From contig NZ_CP067100.1 in the NCBI RefSeq assembly GCF_016616235.1, positions 2,477,001-2,541,000 on the forward strand: DNA of 64,000 bases, written 5' to 3'. Positions 1 to 7,065 of the stretch are shown here, one piece after another. The notes beneath the pieces are model-generated. The model was not told the DNA's origin. It made no database searches and saw only the letters and a list, made by a program, of their open reading frames with translations. Made by a program: the position numbers and the translations under genes. This DNA comes from Bradyrhizobium diazoefficiens (lineage in GTDB: Bacteria > Pseudomonadota > Alphaproteobacteria > Rhizobiales > Xanthobacteraceae). Position 1 is the stretch's first letter; the number at the start of each line of letters is the position of its first letter.

Positions 1-65
1 CTCCGCGGCGGAATCCATCCTCCCTGGCATGATCGAAAGCCATGAACAAAAACAGGTGAAGCACC

Positions 66-1325
66 ATGACTCTATTTGCAGGGCCGGTTTTCGACATGGC
101 TCGCACTCAGTTCAATATCATCGCAGACCACCTTGAAATTCCCAGTGACGAACGCGATCGCTTGCTCTTGCCGAAGCGCGCCATCTCGGTTTCCTGCCCG
201 ATCCATATGGACGATGGCAGGACCGCGGTTTTCACGGGATATCGCGTGCAGCATCACCTAACACTGGGCCCGGCAAAAGGCGGAACCCGCTACGCCCCGA
301 ACGTCGATATAGGCGAGATTGCCGCCCTAGCTATCTGGATGAGTTGGAAATGCGCGCTGGCCGACCTGCCCTATGGCGGAGGCAAAGGCGGCGTGACTGT
401 CGACCCAAGACTACTGTCGCCTCGAGAACTCGAGAGCCTATCGCGTCGCTACATGCAGGAGATGATTCCCTTCGTCGGTCCGCATACCGACGTGATGGCG
501 CCCGATATGGGTACGAACGAGCAGGTGATGGCTTGGTTCATGGATACCTATTCCATGTACCAGGGAGTGACCGTCACGGAAATCGTTACTGGTAAGCCGG
601 TCGGATCGGGCGGCACCCTCGGCCGTAATGAGGCCACTGGTCATGGAGTAGCCTTTCTCGCCAGCCGAGCTCTTGATCATCTAGGAATAGACCCGCTCGC
701 CTCAACCGCGATCTTGCAAGGTTTCGGTAATGTCGGATCACATGCCGCAATTGGGCTGGCTCGTCGCGGCACCAGAATCGTCGGTCTGAGCGATCACACG
801 GTGGCCATCTACGATCGGAACGGCTTTGACGCCCAGAGCGCGTTCGACCATGTCATGAAACATCGCGTGCTGAAGGGCTTCGCCGATCAAGCCGAGATTG
901 ATCCCACAGAGCTTCTAACAAAGCCGTGCGATATTCTGGCGCCCTGTGCGGTCGAGCGGGTCATAGACGAAGAGGTGGCGGCTGCACTGAACTGTCGAAT
1001 TCTCGCCGAGGGCGCCAACGGACCGACAACACCAGATGCCGATCTTGTGCTTGGCAATCAGAACAACGCGATCTTCGTGATACCGGACATCCTCTGCAAC
1101 GCCGGCGGTGTGATCGTTAGTTATTTTGAGTGGGTGCAATCGCTTCAACAATACTTTTGGTCGAAAGACGAAGTCATGGAAAAGCTCGAGCGCGCGCTCG
1201 ATCGCTCATGGAGACAAGTCGTTGATCGCGCCAACCGGCACGGCGTTTCCAACCGAACCGCGGCAATGTCGATCGGTGTCGACCGAGTTCGTAAAGCGAA
1301 GCAAGCACGTGGATTGTTTCCATAG
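66..1325 (+). CDS. Glu/Leu/Phe/Val dehydrogenase family protein
   Basis: Predicted NAD(P)-dependent amino acid dehydrogenase that interconverts an amino acid, most likely glutamate, with its 2-oxo acid and ammonia. The 419-residue length matches the small hexameric glutamate dehydrogenase class. The substrate-binding stretch GPAKGGTR lies at about residues 69-75, the catalytic lysine is in YGGGKGGV (Lys107), PDMGTN is at 146-151, and the Rossmann dinucleotide motif GFGNVGS is at 219-225. The ATG is preceded by AGGTGA at a good distance. It stands alone, and the next gene is a broken ArsR regulator. Family assignment is strong. Glutamate rather than branched-chain specificity is inferred. Confidence 0.93.
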   Translation: MTLFAGPVFDMARTQFNIIADHLEIPSDERDRLLLPKRAISVSCPIHMDDGRTAVFTGYRVQHHLTLGPAKGGTRYAPNVDIGEIAALAIWMSWKCALADLPYGGGKGGVTVDPRLLSPRELESLSRRYMQEMIPFVGPHTDVMAPDMGTNEQVMAWFMDTYSMYQGVTVTEIVTGKPVGSGGTLGRNEATGHGVAFLASRALDHLGIDPLASTAILQGFGNVGSHAAIGLARRGTRIVGLSDHTVAIYDRNGFDAQSAFDHVMKHRVLKGFADQAEIDPTELLTKPCDILAPCAVERVIDEEVAAALNCRILAEGANGPTTPDADLVLGNQNNAIFVIPDILCNAGGVIVSYFEWVQSLQQYFWSKDEVMEKLERALDRSWRQVVDRANRHGVSNRTAAMSIGVDRVRKAKQARGLFP

Positions 1326-1550
1326 CGGCACGCCGACTGATCTCCGGTCTTCCAGGTGCGGCCCAAGGTCGGTCGAGCTTGAAGCGGCCACAGACCTAAC
1401 GAGCGATCTCTGACAAGGGGCTGCCGACGGCCTGATGATTTGTCGGGATAGGCTTCGTGTGCCGCCAACACGCATATCTGAGCAGGAACCTGTCCATTGT
1501 CTGATCGGTCACCCCTAATCGCTCGCGAAAATGCGTCGCGAAAACTTGAC

Positions 1551-1930
1551 ATGTCGAAAAAATCCGACACTGAAGGCATGATTGCTTCCGCTATCCCCAC
1601 CGTCGACGTCTTTTCAATCCTAGCAAATCCGGTTCGGCGGCAAATTCTGGCCGATTCGAGGAAGCGCGCGCTTAGTGCCACCGAGATTTCGCAGAGCTTC
1701 AAAAACCTTAAACGGCCTGCAGTTTCCGAACATCTCCAATCACTCCGAAGAGCGGGCTTGCTTCGCGAGGAGCATTGGGGCGCCATCGGTTCTATCATCT
1801 TGATCCGCGGCCGCTTGCTGAGCTCGATCATTGGCCCCAGCGGGCGAACAGGTCGTCGGTGAGGCGAGCTTGGGCAGTCATCCTGCCGGCTGAAACTGCG
1901 GTTGAAGAGGCAGATCGGTGCGTGTCTTGA
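1551..1930 (+). pseudogene. ArsR-family transcriptional regulator, frameshifted
   Basis: A winged-helix ArsR-type repressor interrupted by a frame change. The first frame carries the dimer and DNA-reading helices (ILANPVRRQIL, then RPAVSEHLQSLRRAGLL). At about 1773-1779 it switches to a short unrelated tail ending at 1862. The neighbouring frame continues as the expected wing and C-terminus (GRHRFYHLDPRPL, AELDHW) to a stop at 1930. Single-base loss near 1770 explains this. Such regulators often control an adjacent SRPBCC or oxidoreductase gene, and an SDR follows 75 bases downstream. The start is uncertain: TTG 1497, ATG 1551 and ATG 1578 are in frame. Real decay and sequence error cannot be told apart here. 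Confidence 0.75.
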
Positions 1931-2004
1931 AGTTCTCGTCCGCCTACCAGAAATATGTTGGTAAACACCTCGGTCGGCACCAATCTCCCCGCAGGAGAGC
2001 AGAT

Positions 2005-2748
2005 ATGCAGACGAAAAGACTTAAAGGAAAAGTAGCCTTGGTAACGGGGGCATCCTCCGGCATCGGCGAAGCGACCGCACTGGCGTTGGCGGCAGAGGGC
2101 GCGCGCGTGGCGATCGCCGCGCGTCGCGTTCAGCGCCTGAACGATCTTGCAGACCGCATTCGCCAAGGCGGTGGCGAAGCACTGCCGATCACAGCCGATG
2201 TGAGGGATGAAGCACAGGCCACAACCATGGTGGAGCGTGTTCTGCAAGATTTCGAACGGTTGGACATCCTGCTCAACATTGCCGGCGTCGGTGTTGCTGC
2301 GCCCTTCCAGAACACGACTACAGCCGAATATCGCCAGATGGTCGAGGTCAACTTTCTAGGACTGCTCTATCCGATTCACGCCGCGTTGCCGGCGATGAAG
2401 GCGCAAGGCGCGGGGCACATTGTGATCGTTTCGTCCGGCACGGGTCGCTACATCCACCCCTCGACGGTCTATTCCGGCACTAAGCATGCGGCCAGTGCCA
2501 TGGCGGAGTCGCTGCGGCGCGAGATTGGTAAGGATTGGATTCGCGTGACCTCAATCGAGCCTGGTGCGGTGAGGACGGAATTTACCTCCCACATGCGCGA
2601 CGAAGTCCGTGCGTCGGTCGAGCAGAGGTTGGGCGACATGGTGCAGCTCGAGAGCGAGGACGTTGCCGCGGCTATCCTCTACGCCGTGACCCAGCCGCCG
2701 CATGTTAATGTGAACATTCTGACCCTTTATCCGACGCAACAGGCATGA
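2005..2748 (+). CDS. SDR family NAD(P)-dependent oxidoreductase
   Basis: Classical short-chain dehydrogenase of 247 residues, the usual family length. The cofactor motif TGASSGIG is near residue 14, the structural NIAG-type motif near residue 87, and the active-site pair is YSGTK with the upstream serine in IVSSGTG. The frame is open from 1918, but ATG 2005 with GGAGAG just upstream is the best start. The substrate cannot be predicted. The preceding frameshifted ArsR regulator may once have controlled it. Confidence 0.9.
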   Translation: MQTKRLKGKVALVTGASSGIGEATALALAAEGARVAIAARRVQRLNDLADRIRQGGGEALPITADVRDEAQATTMVERVLQDFERLDILLNIAGVGVAAPFQNTTTAEYRQMVEVNFLGLLYPIHAALPAMKAQGAGHIVIVSSGTGRYIHPSTVYSGTKHAASAMAESLRREIGKDWIRVTSIEPGAVRTEFTSHMRDEVRASVEQRLGDMVQLESEDVAAAILYAVTQPPHVNVNILTLYPTQQA

Positions 2749-2828
2749 GGAATCCCCCAAATTCGAACGGATCGGCAGCAAAGCCTTGCGGCTGTGAAGC
2801 CCGAGATATGGTGCTTTGGCCGCAAATA

Positions 2829-2875
2829 TGGCGCACCCGACACCATTCGAACGTGTGGCCTTCGCCTTCGGAGAA
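2829..2875 (-). pseudogene. 3' fragment of tRNA-Arg(CCG), decayed
   Basis: On the minus strand this stretch reads as the right half of a tRNA: the anticodon-loop remnant CTCCGAA with its 3' stem, a T-arm core TTCGAAT flanked by ACACG and GGTGT (one mismatch against a perfect stem), the acceptor strand CGGGTGC, then GCCA. The 5' half of the gene is absent. A second, more complete copy lies at 5718-5775 in the same orientation. tRNA 3' ends are typical integrase attachment sites, so this is probably an old integration scar. Confidence 0.7.
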
Positions 2876-3066
2876 TTTAACTCGCCTACGCTCAAAAACG
2901 ATAGGGCACGCCATGCTGCGCCATAATACTGAAACTGCGCTTGCTTGTTCTAATGGAACGAACGCAGGAGCGGCGTCGTTCTTTGAGCGCGGTTACCCAA
3001 CACGCAACCATAGATGAGTGCTCGAAGGAATAGGTGAGCATTGATCTTTTGACAATGAGGTCCGTC

Positions 3067-3456
3067 ATGAACGCCAGTCCGCTCGCCGTCGCTCGCACCT
3101 GCCTCCAGGCTTATGTAGAAAAGGACCGTGCGGCGATCGAAGCGCTGATTGCCGATGCCTATCACTTCACGAGTCCGATCGACAATGCGCTCGACCGCAA
3201 GAGTTATATCGAGATCTGCTGGCCGAACAGCGAGACGATGGCAGGCTTCGAGCTCATCCATCAAGCGGAGGACGGCGATCGCGCCTTCATAGTTTATGAG
3301 GGGCGCAATTTGGCCGGAAAGACCTTCAGAAACTGCGAGGTGCACACGGTCCGGGACGGCCGTCTGGTAGCGACAGAGGTCTATTTTGGCTGGGACATCC
3401 CGCACAAAGTGCCCGATGGCCAACACATCGGGAGTGACGGAAAGGGACACGCTTGA
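3067..3456 (+). CDS. Nuclear transport factor 2 / SnoaL-like protein
   Basis: Small single-domain alpha+beta barrel protein of 129 residues, the usual size for SnoaL/NTF2-like proteins. The N-terminal helix AVARTCLQAYVEKD, the aromatic ring residues in YHFTSPID, and the terminal strands (HTVRDGRLVATEVYFG) fit the fold. ATG 3067 is chosen because GAGG sits 6 bases upstream. GTG 3034 and ATG 3055 are alternatives. Members range from isomerases to non-enzymatic binding proteins, so function is open. It lies between the two tRNA-Arg fragments. Confidence 0.75.
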   Translation: MNASPLAVARTCLQAYVEKDRAAIEALIADAYHFTSPIDNALDRKSYIEICWPNSETMAGFELIHQAEDGDRAFIVYEGRNLAGKTFRNCEVHTVRDGRLVATEVYFGWDIPHKVPDGQHIGSDGKGHA

Positions 3457-3916
3457 TTTGCCGCCGTTGACCGGTGTTGCGGAAGGGCAATGACTGAAAC
3501 AGGCGCAGCCCTACCGCACCACTCCAAGCGATTCAAACGTTTTCCGCGCCAAGCACCGCCCTTCGCGCGACCATGAATCGTTGCCGGAGGCGCCCGGCGT
3601 AGCGGATCGCAGGAGGTTGTGGATTCGGTGGCAATGGCGCGCCACGGCCGATGAAGATGGGCACTACTGCTTCGCCGTGGCGCTATGATGCCGCAGCGCG
3701 GCACGCGCTTCAATCTGCAAAGCTGCGACACTCTACGACTTTGCACTGCGCCTCGCGGCGCTGCCTTCGATTTAGGCGCACTCCGGAATGCTTCGGTTCC
3801 CATCGAAGCATCGAGGTCCTCGACTGGGCTAACAGCCTCTCGACAGTTTTTGAGAGGTCACCACGCGACGACGATTGGGGATCTCGTTCGTACTGCTGAT
3901 CACCGGAGGACAGGAT
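3457..3916 (+). other. 460-base stretch without a confident gene
   Basis: No convincing gene. An 82-codon frame at 3651-3899 begins with an SPWRYDAAARHALQS stretch. It reminds me of short hypothetical frames annotated repeatedly in rhizobia, but I cannot confirm this, and it has no clear domain. The end of the stretch carries the GGAGGA ribosome-binding site of the next gene at 3905-3910. Confidence 0.3.
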
Positions 3917-4873
3917 ATGGCGCTTGCAAAAAATCAGACGGTCATCTTGCCGGGAACCGCGGCTTCGGCAACGGAGCCCTGGCGGCCGGCGCTTTTGCTG
4001 CGCAAGCAAACGTCAGACGGTGCGGATCGCCAAAGCCCCGTTCTGTACATCCACGGCGCTACGTTTCCTTCGGCCAATTCCATGATGTTCAGATTTGACG
4101 GCGTGTCCTGGGCTGATGCTTTGAACAGATCCGGCCGTTCGGTCTGGGCATTGGATTTCGCCGGGTTTGGCGGCTCCGAATTCTACCCCCAGATGGCGCA
4201 GTCGGCACCGCCGGCTGGCGAGCCGCTCGGCCGCGCACCCGAGGCCGCGGTTCAAATTGAACGTGCCGTTCGCGCGATTGTCGCCGAGACCGGCGCGGCC
4301 CGCGTCTCAATCATCGCTCATTCGTGGGGCACGATGGCGGCGGGTCTGTTCGCCACGAAACATCCAGAACTAGTCGACCGCATCGTCTTCTTTGGACCGC
4401 TCGTTCGACGCGAAATCGTTAAGGGAGGACCGCCACTGGGGCCATGGCGTTTTCTGACCGTCGAAGAACAGCATAAGCGCTTTGTCGAGGATGTGCCGGC
4501 AGGTCAGCCACCTGTGTTGCTCGATCGCTACTTTGCGGACTGGACGGTACTCTATCTGAAGTCGGACCCGTCCAGCAGCACCCGCACACCGCAATCTGTG
4601 AGAACGCCAAATGGCCCGATGGCCGATATCATGGCTGCATGGTCCGGATCGCTCGCCTATGATCCGGCGTTGATCAAATCTTCGATCGCAATTGTACGCG
4701 GCGAATGGGACAGTCGCTGCAAAGATGCCGACGCGGCGTGGTTGCTTGCGGCGCTAACCTCTGTACCGCAGAAGACCGACATCAAGATTGCGAAGGCCAC
4801 GCACCTGATGCATCTTGAGGAAAGCCGCGGTGACCTTTATCGGGCTGTCGTCAACTTCTTGGACGCAAATTGA
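3917..4873 (+). CDS. Alpha/beta hydrolase
   Basis: Predicted serine hydrolase of 318 residues. Visible elements are the oxyanion-side motif YIHGATF, the strand before the nucleophile with the elbow AHSWGT (serine nucleophile), a likely acid in RGEWDS near residue 257, and the late histidine in ATHLMHLEE. ATG 3917 is chosen over an upstream GTG because GGAGGA stands 6 bases before it. There is no signal peptide, so it is probably cytoplasmic. It is the only intact enzyme in the segment bounded by the two tRNA-Arg fragments. The substrate is unknown. Confidence 0.85.
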   Translation: MALAKNQTVILPGTAASATEPWRPALLLRKQTSDGADRQSPVLYIHGATFPSANSMMFRFDGVSWADALNRSGRSVWALDFAGFGGSEFYPQMAQSAPPAGEPLGRAPEAAVQIERAVRAIVAETGAARVSIIAHSWGTMAAGLFATKHPELVDRIVFFGPLVRREIVKGGPPLGPWRFLTVEEQHKRFVEDVPAGQPPVLLDRYFADWTVLYLKSDPSSSTRTPQSVRTPNGPMADIMAAWSGSLAYDPALIKSSIAIVRGEWDSRCKDADAAWLLAALTSVPQKTDIKIAKATHLMHLEESRGDLYRAVVNFLDAN

Positions 4874-4956
4874 AGTTAACATGATCGCGGCCTGCGGATG
4901 CAACTTGACGCTCTGTATTGGAAATCGGCGGTTTTTGGCGCCGATGGCGTGTCCCC

Positions 4957-5256
4957 AAGAAAAAACGCGGCTGGCGCTTCTTCCCGATGCTTTCATCGGC
5001 TGGGAACACGTCCAATGCCGACTATTTCGCCCTCGCCGAGGGCCTTGAGAATCCCATGATCAACGTCTTCCAGAAGGCGGGCGCTACCGTGCGACACGTT
5101 TGGGCTCAGAGATGTTCTACGCTCCCGCCGATCGCGGCCAGCACCCTCGTCACAACGGACCCTTGGACCTCATCTGGAATATCCTCGACCTGACCCCGCA
5201 CGGCCGCGGCGTCGATGAGGATTGGCCGAAGCTCGATGATGAGGCGTTCGGCCAAA
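4957..5256 (+). pseudogene. C-terminal fragment of a DUF899 (thioredoxin-like) protein
   Basis: The first frame reads GWRFFPMLSSAGN, then NADYF and PMINVFQ. After about 5100 the neighbouring frame takes over with SEMFYAPADRGQHPRH, LDLIWN and LDLTPHGRG. Together these match the C-terminal half of the DUF899 family as I know it. The N-terminal half is missing and there is a single-base frameshift at about 5103. It is a remnant, not a gene. Confidence 0.65.
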
Positions 5257-5325
5257 CGGCATCATCGGCCAGCGCACAGATTAATTGGGATCTGGCCAAT
5301 GCAACTTCGCAGTGCGGAGGCGCTG

Positions 5326-5577
5326 GTGAAATTCTTATCTGCAATTCGAACCATATTCGCAGCAACACTCATCGCATTTCCGCTGCAACTCTCGACGGCC
5401 GCCTCTCAAACATCCCCGACGGTCGTTGACTGCAAAGCATCACCTCCGCCAGAAGGCTTTCGGCGCGAGGAGGCGCGCGTCAATGGCGCAACGATCTCCT
5501 ACGTGATAGGCGGGAGCGGGCCTGCGCTCGTCCTCATCCACGGATTTCCAGAAGATCATTCCGAAAAATGGAGCGAC
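5326..5577 (+). pseudogene. N-terminal fragment of an exported alpha/beta hydrolase
   Basis: GTG 5326 is preceded by GGAGG at 5316-5320. The product begins with a credible signal peptide (KFLSAIRTIF, hydrophobic core, STAASQ). It continues into the first strands of an alpha/beta hydrolase (ARVNGATISYVIGGSG, then LVLIHGFPEDHSE). Homology stops at about 5575, before the nucleophile elbow, where an unrelated fragment begins. About 85 residues remain of a protein that would normally be near 300. Confidence 0.6.
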
Positions 5578-5588
5578 GCGCCGCTAAT

Positions 5589-5681
5589 TACGGTCCGGCT
5601 CACATTTGTTTCGAGAAGCGCCAGGGCGAATGGGTTTTCGTCCATGAGCACCATTCGCAGGCAGTCAAACCCAAGGGCTAG
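5589..5681 (+). pseudogene. C-terminal remnant of an NTF2/SnoaL-like protein
   Basis: An open frame of 30 residues ending at TAG 5679-5681 reads YGPAHICFEKR, GEWVFVHEHHSQ and AVKPKG. This looks like the last strands of a SnoaL/NTF2-type protein. It is not the C-terminus of the intact copy at 3067-3456. It joins the truncated hydrolase fragment, pointing to a deletion or recombination junction at about 5578-5588. Confidence 0.4.
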
Positions 5682-5717
5682 AATCGGCGGCTGCTGGCGT
5701 TCGCGCTTTCTATGCGG

Positions 5718-5775
5718 TGGCCACCCGACACCATTTGAACGTGTGACCTTTGCCTTCGGAGGGCAACGCCCTAGA
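5718..5775 (-). pseudogene. 3' half of tRNA-Arg(CCG), decayed
   Basis: The minus strand reads a near-complete anticodon arm TTGCC-CTCCGAA-GGCAA (anticodon CCG), a variable segment AGGTC, a T-arm ACACG-TTCAAAT-GGTGT with two changes from a good arm, then the acceptor strand CGGGTGGCCA with one base missing. The D-arm and 5' acceptor strand are missing, so it cannot make a tRNA. It aligns over about 45 bases with the copy at 2829-2875, with three substitutions and a one-base gap. The next gene, PIN/WYL, ends inside it. Confidence 0.72.
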
Positions 5776-6556
5776 AGCGATGGGTTTTCTTAGACGATAC
5801 TCTCGTCGCGACAGCGGTGCTCTTCGCGGTGCCGAGTCGAGCTGCATCCAGGTGTACACTGTCCACGCAGCGCTGAATGCGACCGGGGTAGGGCTGTTCG
5901 GTCCAGGGCTGATCCAAAACCTTGATATCGTCGACGCTCGCCAAACGCAGGCACATCCATTTTCCACGTTCTGCCCGAGTTGGCCTGCCAATCCCATCGA
6001 CAGCCAAGACGAACGCGCGTTCCTCTTGCAAGGCGTGGCCTAATATGTACGGGCAGGCCGTTAGGTCTCTTCCGTTATAATTTAGCCGAAGCGTCTTCCG
6101 CCGGAGGATGGCGTCCTTCATGGCAAGAAAGGTGGCGCTGTGGCCTGTGCGAACGATTTGAAAGGCCTTCTTGCGAGGACCATACCTGAATATCTCAAAG
6201 GACGAACTGAACGTCGCCGCTCGCGTGATGCCACATCGTTGCATCACCGCGAAGCTTGTTCGGTCCACGAGCGAAAGCTCCTCATGGGGATACGCTTCCG
6301 ACATTTGCCTGGCCGTTTCCAGGTCGGTCGCCGTGACGGGTTCAACGACCGCGTCAATCTCCCGCAAGCGCTCCCAAAAGGTATCCGCGACGCCGGTGCC
6401 GAACTGCGCGTTGAGCATTTGCCACGTCTGAGCCAAGACGTGGTTAGTGAGCGTGCACCGATCGATGCTGAGTAGTATGGACTTTGCGAGTTCATTGTTG
6501 CGGTCGCGCTTGCACGCGGCGGCAAACCACACTGAGCTGTCAACGAACGTGCTCAC
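5771..6556 (-). CDS. PIN-domain protein fused to a WYL-like C-terminal domain
   Basis: A 261-residue protein. Residues 1-135 look like a VapC-type PIN ribonuclease: TFVDSSVWFAA carries the first acidic residue, an ETARQM region follows, and LSLVDRTSFAVM holds later acids. Residues from about 145 (KDAILRRKTLRLNYNGRDL, CPYILGHA, KWMCLRLASVDDIKVLD) resemble the small beta-barrel WYL-like domains of bacterial regulators. GTG 6556 is preceded by GAAGG, and the upstream gene ends 5 bases before it, suggesting translational coupling as in toxin-antitoxin pairs. The PIN part alone would end at about residue 135, so this may be a recent fusion. The stop lies in the tRNA-Arg fragment. Nuclease activity is inferred. 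Confidence 0.7.
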   Translation of the reverse strand: MSTFVDSSVWFAAACKRDRNNELAKSILLSIDRCTLTNHVLAQTWQMLNAQFGTGVADTFWERLREIDAVVEPVTATDLETARQMSEAYPHEELSLVDRTSFAVMQRCGITRAATFSSSFEIFRYGPRKKAFQIVRTGHSATFLAMKDAILRRKTLRLNYNGRDLTACPYILGHALQEERAFVLAVDGIGRPTRAERGKWMCLRLASVDDIKVLDQPWTEQPYPGRIQRCVDSVHLDAARLGTAKSTAVATRVSSKKTHRF

Positions 6557-6561
6557 CCTTC

Positions 6562-7059
6562 TTACTCCTCGAGTGGATAGTCCCAAATCTTGCCATCGGG
6601 AGCGTTCTGCTCCAGCCATCGTTCTGCGACTTGCCTGGAGGCGAACAGCTTCGCCCACGCGGGGTCTCCGATCGCCCTGGAGTGTTCATCGGAGAGATAG
6701 AGCCAAAGTGAGGCTCGTCGCGGTCCGCCTTCGACCTCATATGCCCAGGCGACGCCTTCCGGATCGTGTTGCTGCAACCACCTGTCGGCAGCGTCATCCG
6801 AGCCGAAGAGCTTGACCCAATCGGGATCGCCGGGTTTACGCTGATCTCCGTTGTCGAAATCGTTCAGGTAGACCCAGACGATTTGCCCATTTCGCCGTAG
6901 CTCGGCCCAGTTCTCAACTGCGGCGTTGACTGCTTTGCGGCTTGAGCGCTCTGCTTCCGGCAAAGACATCACGGCGCCGTGTATCTCGTTCGATATTGCG
7001 AGCCTGCTGCCGGGGGGCTTTTCTCGCCACCGCCAGAATTCGTCAAATGCGTCGGTCAT
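6562..7059 (-). CDS. Hypothetical protein with a tandem repeat, possible antitoxin
   Basis: A 165-residue protein without a family I can name. Residues 1-50 are helical and charged (FDEFWRWREKP and ERSSRKAVNAAV). Then come two copies of a 45-50 residue module: VWVYLNDF, DPDWVKLFGS, ADRWLQQHDPEG, AWAYEV, and LWLYLSDE, DPAWAKLFAS, AERWLEQNAPDG, IWDYPL. The start has GGAGGT upstream. ligD ends 6 bases before it and the PIN gene starts 5 bases after it, so the three are probably one transcript. Its place directly before a PIN gene suggests an antitoxin, but no DNA-binding domain typical of VapB is visible. The role is inferred from position only. Confidence 0.72.
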   Translation of the reverse strand: MTDAFDEFWRWREKPPGSRLAISNEIHGAVMSLPEAERSSRKAVNAAVENWAELRRNGQIVWVYLNDFDNGDQRKPGDPDWVKLFGSDDAADRWLQQHDPEGVAWAYEVEGGPRRASLWLYLSDEHSRAIGDPAWAKLFASRQVAERWLEQNAPDGKIWDYPLEE

Positions 7060-7065
7060 GGCTGC

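Noticed and set aside
1545..1569. TTGACA and the palindrome TGTCG-N8-CGACA as a promoter/operator
   Set aside because: No acceptable -10 element was found and the repeat lies within the likely reading frame, so I did not list it as a feature.
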